Assembly: GCA_951812925.1 (NCBI GenBank)
Contig: OX638370.1
Location: forward strand, 42,721,948-42,785,947
From: Calliopum simillimum
Lineage: Eukaryota > Arthropoda > Insecta > Diptera > Lauxaniidae
DNA: 64,000 nucleotides
Direction: 5' to 3'
Shown in pieces: positions 34,342 to 44,718 of the stretch (its first letter is position 1; each line of letters begins with the position of its first letter). Below the pieces are notes generated by a model, which did not search any database, was not told the origin of the DNA, and worked only from the letters and a program-made list of their open reading frames with translations. The translations under genes were made by a program, and so were the position numbers.

Positions 34342-35561
34342 AAGAGTGTGTCGAATGAACTTATACACGCTTAAAGTTAAATAAAACTAACCGTTGGAAT
34401 TAAAAATTTTTAAAAATATGTGAAAATATTATAGATATTCATTAAAATTAAAATATTGGATTATTGATCGGAATTTATAAATCTATCCACCTTTTCCGGG
34501 AATCCTGTCATTAACAATTTTATAGTTGTTTCCGTTACCTTTTTTGAGGAGCCGGTCCATTTACGCTTGAAGTCAAACATGTCCTGGGATAACTTTTCTA
34601 TGTTCTTCAATTCCCTTTTCACGAGCGCCCAATATCTCTAATTTTGCCTCCCGTGGTACAAAATTTACATTAATTATTATTTGCATACTACTCAAAAGCC
34701 TTTTTTTCATAGTGGCATGATGCTAAATCGGGGCAGAAATATATAGGCACTCTGTGCTGTTTTAGGAAAGGCAAAAGCCGTTTTTGAAGACACTACTTAA
34801 TATACATTTCTGTATTTATCGTTCCTGATGTCACACAAATGCTTGGCTTCTTTTCCACAACTGCAAATGGCTTGCCACACCGGAAACTTCTAAGAGAATT
34901 TTGTTTTGTTTTTTGTCCGGTATTGTTCCTGAATATTACTTCGTCCATGAGCCACATAAAAATCTTGACGCGGAAGTTGTGAAAAATCTGCCAAAACATA
35001 GGTTTCATCATCCATCACACAGCATGTAAATTTTTTTACTAAATTAGACCTCAATATTTTAGCTCGTTTTTTTGCTTCTAAATTCTTTTTCGCATTGCGA
35101 TCTGGAACTTTCTGAACTTTACTCTATTTCAGCCTAGTATTAGTTTTGGTTCTGCACACAAAAGAATCGGAGCATTTAACTACATGAGCTGCTATTCTGA
35201 CAGTAGTGTTCGGAGCTCTTCGAAAGAGTTGTTCGACATATTTTGCCATACCAATATTTGTTGGACCTTTTTTTCTTCCTGATCTAGGTTTTCGTGCAAT
35301 GTTTAAGTCTTCTTTATACTGTTTAATGGCTTTTGAAATAGTGTGACGATGAATCTTGAGATCTGTTGCTATTTTTTTGAAAGTCCACAATCGATTTTTT
35401 TTGAAAAGTTTTAATTATTTTTTCACGTACTTTTATTTCGCTGTCCATTTTGAAAGAAATCACAATTGAAAATGAATAATTGAAATAAATATAATATCTT
35501 ATATATTTTTAACGTGATTCAAAAAAAAAAAAAATATTCGTTGAACACAGGACACACTCTT
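34342..35561 (-). mobile_element. Full-length degenerate DD37E-type Tc1/mariner element
   Basis: 1,220 bp, ends AAGAGTGTGTC and complement, with TA on both sides (34340-34341 and 35562-35563). It encodes, on the minus strand, a broken transposase of the same family as the element at 60857-62097. Length, TA duplication and short termini fit the IS630/Tc1/mariner superfamily. Both elements have lost coding integrity independently. Confidence 0.87.
34461..35448 (-). pseudogene. Tc1/mariner-like transposase, frameshifted
   Basis: Starts MDSEIKVREKIIKTF at 35448. After a one-base frameshift it gives an HTH region (KIATDLKIHRHTISKAIKQY, KEDLNIARKPRSGRKKGPTN), then after a stop KVQKVPDRNAKKNLEAKKRA and CCVMDDETYVLADFSQLPRQ with the first catalytic Asp. 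Further pieces are CVTSGTINTEMYIK and KRLLPFLKQH, then CPDLASCHYEKK with the second Asp, and a last segment ending FPEKVDRFINSDQ and a stop at 34461. The RPIERYW block with the final Glu is badly damaged near 34620. Spread over at least three frames, it cannot make a working enzyme. Confidence 0.85.
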
Positions 35562-37445
35562 TAATTGAATGAGCAATTTCGAAAAGGTCACATCTCCGAA
35601 TTTTAAAAGTTTTTAGGAAATAAAAAAGCTGATTATTTTCCAAAGTAATGTAATGTTTATAAATTTTCTTTTGAGTTACGTTTTAGAGCCAATTTGAAAG
35701 CGAAAATTACAGAAAAATTCGATATTTTAAAAATGTTTAATCAATAAATGAGATTCAATCTAATTTTATGGCGTGAGTTATTGTGTTCTATGGTTTCTAT
35801 TATACAGTTAATGCTTACCACATGACTTAAATATTTCATAATATGCACTTTGATGGGCGAAAGGTACAAAATTATTACATAAATTACGAAAAGGATAGAT
35901 AAAAAAAAAAATTTGTTGGCTTAAAGTAATTAAAGGGATGTTTCTTTTACGAAATAAGTCCGGGTTTTTAGATTTGGTTACAGTTCCTCTTATGAACTTC
36001 AATTCCTTACTATTATATTGCAGAAAGTATTTTGTTTTGAGCTCTGTTGGAAAATTATATACAGTAACTTTAAGGTAAAATTATTTTTAGTAAAAAATTT
36101 TTCTTGTTGAAGATAAAAAAAAAAAAATAATCCAAACAAATAAAGTTTTTTTTTTTTAAATTCAGGCAAAATAAATGTTAACCCACATATGCGGGTATAA
36201 AAAATAAAAAAAAAATAACAGCGCACAATTTTAATACAACCCATAAATAAAAATGCCAGCGGTTAAATAAAAAATACATTTACAAGTATTTGACTTTACA
36301 AAGCTTTAAAAAGCGGCAGCAGACGCATATTTATATTAATATTGTATATGTGTGTATGTGTGTAAGCAAACTGACACATTTATATGCAAAAAAAAAATAA
36401 ATAATGAAAATGCTGCTGTTCACACATACAAACGCCTATAGATACTTACTTACAAATGCAAAAATGAAAAAAAAAAAAAAAAAAGTTTTATGTAAATTTA
36501 AATCTACAGAGATTTGCAACAATTGATTATGCGGTGCAGGGTATTTTATTACATTTTTCTCTTCTTCTTTCTTTCACTTAAGTATAGATGTCATGACATG
36601 AAATAAAAGTATTGAAAAAAAGTATGTCAAAAACGTTAAGAAAGTGACAAATAGAAATTGAGATCAAAATATGTAAAAATATTGCAAAAAGTCAGTAAAT
36701 AAAAATTTCAACAAAAAACTATGTAAAAGTTAAAATGCGGAATTTTTTTCCAATGCAATAAGGGAAAAATTGTAAAACATGCTTTTGTGGTCTCAAGAAG
36801 CACTTTCAAAAAGAGTATATTTGTAGATCTGACAGATTTCTTCATATTCAGTAGGAAATAAAATGTTCCTAAGCTCAAAACTCATCGTTGGAGTTAGGAA
36901 AGTGTTCTCAAATACAGCAAAACTTATAATTTTGGCTGCGCCACGTAAAACAAAATAAATAAAAAACTCATTTTTTACTCTGCAGTTATAAAACTGACGC
37001 TAGCTTACAAAAAATAAATGTACCAAATAAGCCACTATTTTTTTCTGTTGTATTTGGACCCCCCAATTAAAAAAAAATTTTATAGATATGTAGTTTTTCA
37101 AATGATGTTTTTTTTAAAATTTTTATCGTTTTTTTCTTCAAAGATGGCATCACACTTTGAGCCATATCTCAAGTTAAGAATGTTTGATTTTTGGATTCAC
37201 TTCTTATAATATTTTCTAAACAGATTAGTGGATTAAGTGCAATAGTTTGAAAAAAGTCTTTTAAACTTATCTATGTCAGTGGAATCTCTAACAACAGTAT
37301 TTTAATTCTGCCTTTAATCGAGGCAAGAAAAGCATACAATACATTCTCTACTGCTTTCAAATCTACTTGACAAGATCTACAGGAAACATCAACTACCAGA
37401 GTTATGTTCCTTAATTGCTTGTTAAGTTTACACTCATCATATTGC
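35562..37445. other. AT-rich DNA, no gene
   Basis: Homopolymer-rich. The 36240-36530 segment has CACACATACAAACGCC-type sequence and a GT-rich run, typical fly intron or intergenic DNA. No domain-bearing ORF. Confidence 0.35.
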
Positions 37446-37654
37446 CCCTATACAAGTGAAAAGCACTATTTGGTATTTCTGGTTCAAAATAGTATAGTGT
37501 TTAGTTTGGTAAGACCCATTAGCCATTGGTCATTTTCATCATAAAAGTAAAACCAAAACAAGGATTTTCATACAAAAAAACAAAATTAAATTTTTTAAAC
37601 ATCAAATATCTCAAAACTTAAAAAACAGACTGAGTACTTTTCACTTGTATAGGG
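37446..37654. mobile_element. 209-bp MITE
   Basis: Ends CCCTATACAAGTGAAAAGCA and, mirrored, CCCTATACAAGTGAAAAGTA. The interior shares TTTGGTATTTCTGGTTCAAA with the centre of palindrome H (28950 region), so both are one family. No target duplication is visible. Non-coding. Confidence 0.75.
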
Positions 37655-38740
37655 ACGATATTTGTTTTTTGTGACTAGTTTTTAAATATTTTTGATCATC
37701 ATTGGTTTGATCCAGTGCTGTAGCAATATTTGCTTTGACGAATGATGTTGCGGAAAAGAAGGATCAGATCGAAAAACTCGTTAAGCAAACCTTACTAAAA
37801 AGTATCATAACTATCCATTGTTAATAGCATAAATAAATCACACTTTTTATTTTAAGTTAATTTCAAGATTTTTCGCATTTTAAAGTAAGGATGTCTCTTG
37901 TCTATAAAGTAAGCATTATTCTACAAACGAAATACTAGATTTGCTTAAAGTTTTTTAAAAAAAAAAAACAAATTATTCGAAACCTTCATTATGAGTGCAT
38001 GGCATACTTCTAGGAGCTCATTTGTTCAATTCCTATTTTGCCTCTCTTATCAAGAATTTCTTCATGAATTCGTGTCAGAGAAAATGCAACGCTCAAATGA
38101 CAAAATGAAAATGTTTCACGCAGCAAAAGTAGCGTTCGACTGGCATGCAATAAACACATACTTATACAAATAATTTTTGCCGATTTCCGTTTCCTGTTTA
38201 TATAGTGCTTAAAATGAAAAAAAAAAAAAAAATTCTTTTTTTGAGCTGCTGGTGAAGACGTTGCTAGCAAATTTAAGCAAGTCAACAAATTTTTTTGTTT
38301 TTATAAAAATATCATCTCCCTTTTTTGCTTTTTTCAACTGCTTGTTGGTGACATGAATTATTGCACACACATACACACGCATAAACTCACTTATATGCAT
38401 ACACGTGTGTATGTATGTGTGTATGCATAAAACAAGTGTGTTTGTTTTCGCATAAATAACAGCAAAAACTTATAAATCGTTAAAATTGTTTGCTTTGCTC
38501 TGCTTGCTTGCTTACTTGCTTCAATGCTTGCTTACTTTTCAAGCATTAAATGTATTGGTGTAAATGTGTGTCTGCATGTGTGTGCTTTATGACATTTTTG
38601 GGAAAAAATTTTATATATTTTGTTTTTGGGTTTCATTTTTTTTTTTTTTTGGTTTTTATGGTAACATAACCCGGCATAGCAGCTGCGGCAGTTTCACAGT
38701 ATGAAAATTTGTAAAAATATTAAGTAAAAAATTTAAAACA
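37655..38740. other. Unique DNA, no supported gene
   Basis: The 37990-38175 segment is less AT-rich and open on both strands (60 and 92 codons), but neither reading shows a domain, signal peptide or splice context. 38345-38440 is a CACACA/TGTGTG palindromic stretch. Confidence 0.35.
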
Positions 38741-40358
38741 AATGAATAAATGAATAAATGAATAAATGAATAAATGAATAAATGAATAAATGAATAAATG
38801 AATAAATGAATAAATGAATAAATGAATAAATGAATAAATGAATAAATGAATAAATGAATAAATGAATAAATGAATAAATGAATAAATGAATAAATGAATA
38901 AATGAATAAATGAATAAATGAATAAATGAATAAATGAATAAATGAATAAATGAATAAATGAATAAATGAATAAATGAATAAATGAATAAATGAATAAATG
39001 AATAAATGAATAAATGAATAAATGAATAAATGAATAAATGAATAAATGAATAAATGAATAAATGAATAAATGAATAAATGAATAAATGTATAAATGAATA
39101 AATGAATAAATGAATAAATGAATAAATGAATAAATGAATAAATGAATAAATGAATAAATGAATAAATGAATAAATGAATAAATGAATAAATGAATAAATG
39201 AATAAATGAATAAATGAATAAATGAATAAATGAATAAATGAATAAATGAATAAATGAATAAATGAATAAATGAATAAATGAATAAATGAATAAATGAATA
39301 AATGAATAAATGAATAAATGAATAAATGAATAAATGAATAAATGAATAAATGAATAAATGAATAAATGAATAAATGAATAAATGAATAAATGAATAAATG
39401 AATAAATGAATAAATGAATAAATGAATAAATGAATAAATGAATAAATGAATAAATGAATAAATGAATAAATGAATAAATGAATAAATGAATAAATGAAAA
39501 TAAATGAATAAATGAATAAATGAATAAATGAATAAATGAATAAATGAATAAATGAATAAATGAATAAATGAATAAATGAATAAATGAATAAATGAATAAA
39601 TGAATAAATGAATAAATGAATAAATGAATAAATGAATAAATGAATAAATGAATAAATGAATAAATGAATAAATGAATAAATGAATAAATGAATAAATGAA
39701 TAAATGAATAAATGAATAAATGAATAAATGAATAAATGAATAAATGAATAAATGAATAAATGAATAAATGAATAAATGAATAAATGAATAAATGAATAAA
39801 TGAATAAATGAATAAATGAATAAATGAATAAATGAATAAATGAATAAATGAATAAATGAATAAATGAATAAATGAATAAATGAATAAATGAATAAATGAA
39901 TAAATGAATAAATGAATAAATGAATAAATGATTATGAATAAATGAATAAATGAATAAATGAATAAATGAATAAATGAATAAATGAATAAATGAATAAATG
40001 TATAAATGAATAAATGAATAAATGAATAAATGAATAAATGAATAAATGAATAAATGAATAAATGAATAAATGAATAAATGAATAAATGAATAAATGAATA
40101 AATGAATAAATGAATAAATGAATAAATGAATAAATGAATAAATGAATAAATGAATAAATGAATAAATGAATAAATGAATAAATGAATAAATGAATAAATG
40201 AATAAATGAATAAATGAATGAATGAATAAATGAATAAATGAATAAATGAATAAATGAATAAATGAATAAATGAATAAATGAATATATGAATAAATGAATA
40301 AATGAATAAATGAATAAATGAATAAATGAATAAATGAATAAATGAATAAATGAATAAA
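38741..40358. repeat. 8-bp satellite (AATAAATG)n
   Basis: About 200 head-to-tail copies of AATAAATG over 1.62 kb, nearly invariant. Exceptions are single-unit changes near 39089, 39498, 39930, 40001, 40215 and 40282. The 154-codon minus-strand ORF through it (repeating YSFIHLFI) is a by-product of the repeat having no stop in that frame. Confidence 0.98.
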
Positions 40359-41650
40359 CGAGGGACTTGGGAGAGAGATTTAAGAAATATAAACACTATA
40401 TTATGAAAATTTATTCTGGCAATCTTAACAACTTCATATTAAATTCCGGACCTACTAAAACAGCGAACAGCAAGCAAGATATCATCAGTAAATCGAATTT
40501 ATTCGATTCCTTCATTTCAATTAAAAACAAAACCCACTGTGCACTACTTTACAAAATATTATGTTTGGGCTTGTGTCAAATTGAGTTTCTTTTTTTGCAA
40601 ATGTCACGTTTACCAGAAAATATACAAATACATAAACATAAACAAAAAAAAGGGCTTTTAACACCTATAAATACGCCCCTAAATATATGTGCAAGTATGT
40701 ATGTATGTAAGTAAGTATATGTGGGTGCATACGTAAGTAAGTATATTGAATGTAACGCCTCTGTGCACTTTAAATCAAACTAAAAAAGCACAGCATGAAG
40801 CAATAAATCCAATAGAAAGCATAATAAAATTTATAAAATATATGTAAATATTTAAAATTTTTTACAAAACCTACATAGACACTTATGCACACGTATACTT
40901 ACGCAAATAAGCAGACTCACAGTTTTTTTTTATTTATTTTTTTTTTTGATATGAAAATGCCATAAAAACTATTGGAAATAGCAAAATGCTGCATAAGCAA
41001 AATACAGTTTTAAATATATTTATAGATAGTCATTTGCTAAGTATATAAAAAAATGGTTATAATCAAATAACAATACGAAAATATATTAAAATTTTTAAAG
41101 GAACATTTTTTTTTTGATACGAGGATACATATCTGTGGCAGGAAGGAAAAACTGCTTAAGTCAATTTTTGATAAGAAAGCAAAGCAATTCAAATTTTGTT
41201 TTATATGTATAGAATTTATGTTGCTTTGCTTTTTTATCGAATATCGAATTAAGCAGTTTTTCCTTCCTAACACAGATATATACAATATACCATATAATTT
41301 ATTATTGCCAACTCATTTATGTAATATTTTTTTCTCTTTTATTTTCAGCTCTCAATTTTTGCTTTTTGTAAAAATTTTCCTAACAAAGTGTGCGTTCGTG
41401 TCAGTGTAATTTAAAACAAAAAAAAAAAAAAAAAAAATTATTGCAATATCATGCATTTTTTAAATAAAAATATAAAAGTGTTAATAAAGTATTTACAAAA
41501 AAATAAATAAATCCTTAGTAGTAGCATAAAAAATGCATTTAAAAAAAAGCATTTAATAAAATTAAGTCAAATAATTAAATTTAACAAAAAAAAAAATAAA
41601 AAAAAATCAAATCTAAAATAATTGCTCTGTCTCTCCTTCCCTCTCTAAAG
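40359..41650. other. Unique DNA, possible intron before the signal-peptide exon
   Basis: TATGTATGTAAGTAAGTATA-type and AT-rich sequence. Two possible acceptors precede the exon: CTTTTATTTTCAG at 41347 and, better placed, TCTCTCCTTCCCTCTCTAAAG ending at 41650. 41113-41275 is a small imperfect palindrome (AAAACTGCTTAAG and CGAATTAAGCAGTTTT). Confidence 0.4.
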
Positions 41651-41657
41651 AATTCGA

Positions 41658-41835
41658 ATGTGTTCGAATATATTCTTTAAAATGTGCTCCAACATGTCGT
41701 CGCCAACATCGCCATCGATTTCAATGTTGCATTGGATGTTCGTCATTGCCATATTCTTCATTGTACGCAGCACACAATCGTCACGTGTACGCGTCAGTCC
41801 TTCAACAATGACACGTAACATTGAGGAAGAAAATG
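41658..41835 (+). CDS. Candidate first coding exon with signal peptide, unknown secreted or membrane protein
   Basis: A strong pyrimidine tract and AAG lead into this exon, and it ends AAAATG followed by GTAAGT, a near-consensus donor. The frame is open for 59 codons plus one base. Three in-frame Met codons are possible (41658, 41694, 41724); the last begins MLHWMFVIAIFFIVRSTQSS, a classic signal peptide with a hydrophobic core and a small-residue cleavage region. It is followed by a hydrophilic stretch RVRVSPSTMTRNIEEEN. Base composition is much more balanced than the surroundings. The protein family cannot be named from an N-terminus alone. The antisense frame is also open for 77 codons but lacks splice signals. 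The exon sits at the edge of a 7-kb interval rich in LINE debris, which would be its intron. Confidence 0.5.
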
Positions 41836-42109
41836 GTAAGTTTTTTTTAAAATTGTTAAAATAAAAAATAGTTTGCAAACTTTTTCAGTTTAAAATAATA
41901 ATAACACAATTGAGTGGAAACAAATCTGAATTAGATTTCGAAGCTTTTTTTGACTACCTCAGGGTCCTCAGGTACCTCATAGTCCTTTACACGAATTAGC
42001 GACTCCTTTTTTCAGTGAATGATAACTCGGAAAGTAATGATCAACTTAATTTGAAAAATTAAAATTAAGTACGGACGTTGAGTAACGTAGATGTAAATAG
42101 CTTAAAGAT
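41836..42109. other. Putative intron start
   Basis: AT-rich sequence following the donor at 41836; nothing else recognised. Confidence 0.35.
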
Positions 42110-42690
42110 TTTTAGCCCACATCAAGCTTGAGAGTAGAGGCTTTAGAAGCCATTGCAAAATCTTGAAGTGGTCTAAGACCAACCTCAGAAAGTTCTTTAA
42201 GATTATTATAAGAGTCCAGGAGTTTTAAATCCAGATCGTCATCACACCAGCGACATGTTTTGTGAGCAAAGATACCCATTATGTGAGCATGGTAACCGAT
42301 AACACAGTGACTAGTGATGGCCCCTACAACAGTTCCACACCTTTTACGAGGTAAAGAGAAAAAGTAGTCAGTTTTATTTTCACAGAAGTTGGCCAAAAAG
42401 TTTTAGTTATTTTGTGCATATTCCTATAGGAAGTGATACACTTCACGTATCTTTCCCTTCGAGAAAGACACCCGCCTTTGCCTGTGTATCAGCAATTTCA
42501 TTACCCTCTATATCATTATGACCAGGTACCCAGTTGAGGCATGTTTGAACCATACTGCTGAGGGCTTGAAGTAGATTGTAGCTTCAAAGGACTGCCTTGG
42601 ATTTCATTGTAAAGTTTATGAAGGATTTGACAGCAGCTTGACTATAAATATCGACGTAAATGATATCAAAAATAAGATTCCACCATTTTT
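42110..42690 (-). pseudogene. LINE RNase H domain and C-terminus, decayed
   Basis: On the minus strand VDIYSQAAVKSFINF corresponds to the DSQAA motif of LINE RNase H (the catalytic Asp region, shifted to D-x-x-SQAA). After a stop comes CLNWVPGHNDIEGNEIADTQ, carrying the last catalytic Asp. A C-terminal segment VVGAITSHCVIGYHAHIMGI followed by a Cys-rich HKTCRWCDDDL end corresponds to the CCHC knuckle. Several stops and frameshifts. It belongs to the RNase H-bearing LINE group (I/LOA/R1-like), as does the intact copy at 62240-63460, but the two differ in sequence. Confidence 0.8.
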
Positions 42691-44126
42691 CCAGATTTCT
42701 ACGTTGAGCCCTAATTAGTTCTTTAGTATATGTGTCCGTCTGCTTATTGACATTACGATTACGATAGAGATAATAATAATGTAATTAAGTTGTCTGGGAT
42801 AAAAAATGGACGTGATAGCTTTATCTATACGCCTACCTCGCCTAACTAAGGCATACATACGTAAAGGAAATAACTTAAAAAAAATTTTAAATACATGCCC
42901 GATCACGTATCGTTTAAAAAAACAGCAAAATTGTTTTCATCACTTTCAAGTACGAAAAGTTTCATACAGTTTTTTTTTTTTTTTTTTGAAATGAAAGCAC
43001 AATAAATAAAACAAAAAAAATAAAAAATTTTCCAACATTTTCAAGTTCAAAACTTTTGTTGGCTAAAATGTAACATGGCTAAAACAGCAGCGAAAGAAAA
43101 AAAATAATGAAATTTTGTTGCAGCAAGAACATTTGTTAAAGCATCAACACGTTTTTCTGCTGCTTCCTTTTTCTTCGATAACCCCTAATGCTGCATAATG
43201 TTTCCCTTCCACTGTTTATGCAACTTTGTTGCTTACATTTTATACTGCTACTACCCTTTTGGTTGGCAACACTGTTTCAAATCAAGATTTTATCGCTAGC
43301 TCGCTACAGTTTTTGGTCTTTCATTTCGTTTTTTCTTCTTTTTATTTCGCTCTATTTTGGTCAACTTAATTTTTGACTCCATTGGAATTTTTGTTTTTTT
43401 GACTCTTTTACTTTTACTGACCATAAAAAAGAAAACTTTACAAAGTTTCACTACAAAGAAAATCTATATATTGGCGCTCGGAAAATTCAATCAATCTACT
43501 ACATTTTTTTTCTTCTTTGACAAAGTTTCGTTATTTTTTTTTTTTTCTTATTTTTTTGTTGTTATTTTCTTGAGTTCTGACCATTTTTTGTTGATTTTGT
43601 TATGACTTTTTCGCTGGCTGCTGTTTGTCTTTTTTCCCCTCCTCCATATTTTTGCTTTAGTTTTATTTTCTTTTCATCTTAGTACAGCAGTTTCAAAATT
43701 TATTATCGATTTATGGTCATTTATCATTAAGTCGCTCAAGTTTTTCTTATTGCCGCAAGTTTTAAGTAGTTTTTCAATTTTTATCAATTCTTTTTGATTG
43801 CTTTCAGCCATTTTGGCGTTTATTAAGTTAGTACCTTTTTCCAAAAAAAAAAAAAGTTTTGAATGTGGGATAGAAGCCCTTTTATATTTAGTGTGTTATT
43901 TTATAATATTAATTTATGTAGACATGTACGTGTTATGTAAAACAGCGCCTCAAGATATGCAATGTTTCAAGTTAAATGTAAATAATATTAGATTGTGAGC
44001 TAGTTACTTATCTACTAAGTCTGATATAACCCAAGAGGAAAAATTTCTAGCGCTTCTGATCCAAGCACTTCAAAAGCCATTGTGCCCACAGAAATTAAGA
44101 AGCACTTTCACAATGATTTTTTATAA
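42691..44126. other. AT-rich DNA, no gene
   Basis: Pyrimidine-rich plus strand (43140-43700) gives Phe/Leu-rich ORFs on the plus strand that are compositional. No repeats or RNA genes recognised. Confidence 0.35.
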
Positions 44127-44634
44127 GGCTGCAGTAAGAACAACAGCGGGGCGATGCATAACAGGGGAAAAAACAAAAAATTAGAACTTTGTATATGCTG
44201 CATTGAATTTTTTGCTGTGATTCTCGTCTAATCTACGCAAAAACTGAATAAAGCGTGCTTGGTCGAGTTCCTGGTTTGTAGGTGAATTCGACTGAAGATC
44301 CCATATGGTTACGGGTGAAACGTATCGAAAACCAACCTACCAAAAATTTTTTGGTTTTTTTACCTATGCATTTTGCCTTGTTTTTGTAATGTTGGTGTTT
44401 TTATTCAAAAACATAGAACAGTAAGCTCACACCACAAAACCACTTGACACGTGATTTGGTGGTAGCTAGTTAACAATATGGGTTCGAACCTATCCCTGGT
44501 GATTTTTTTCCCTTTTTTTAGTTTTTTTTTTTGCTTTATTTTTTTTTATTAAAATATTTTTTATTCAACATCTTTTATTTCACTTTCCTATTTTCCTTTC
44601 TCTTATTTATTTACTTTTATTTAATTGAATTGAA
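44127..44634 (+). repeat. Dispersed repeat with tRNA-like B box, left copy
   Basis: AAGGCTGCAGTAAGAACAAC at 44127 also occurs at 47205. The part 44490-44634, from GGGTTCGAACCTATCCCTGG through TTATTTCACTTTCCTATTTT to AATTGAATTGAAA, is about 85% like 47227-47373. GGTTCGAACC is a perfect pol III B-box core, so a tRNA-derived SINE origin is plausible. The 44147-44480 stretch is absent from the right copy and carries a CTGAAGAT stem GAAA motif. Confidence 0.55.
44292..44320 (+). other. Third CTGAAGAT-stem-GAAA motif
   Basis: CTGAAGA, T, a short stem CCC/GGG around ATATGGTTAC, T, then GAAAC. It resembles the two motifs at 29.7-29.97 kb, with a weaker stem and an unpaired base on each side. Flanked by GGTTTGTAGGT upstream and ACCAACCTACC downstream, which partly pair. 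Confidence 0.3.
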
Positions 44635-44718
44635 ATTTATTAATTATTTATTTATTCGGTCTATGAAATATTTTTTCTTACAGACTAGAAGAACACTTAA
44701 TAATAACAAATACAGTAA

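Noticed and set aside
39932..40396. 154-codon minus-strand ORF repeating YSFIHLFI
   Set aside because: It is the 8-bp AATAAATG satellite translated; the repeat has no stop in that frame. Not a gene.
41645..41878. Antisense 77-codon ORF over the signal-peptide exon
   Set aside because: The plus strand has acceptor, signal peptide and donor; the antisense frame has none of these.
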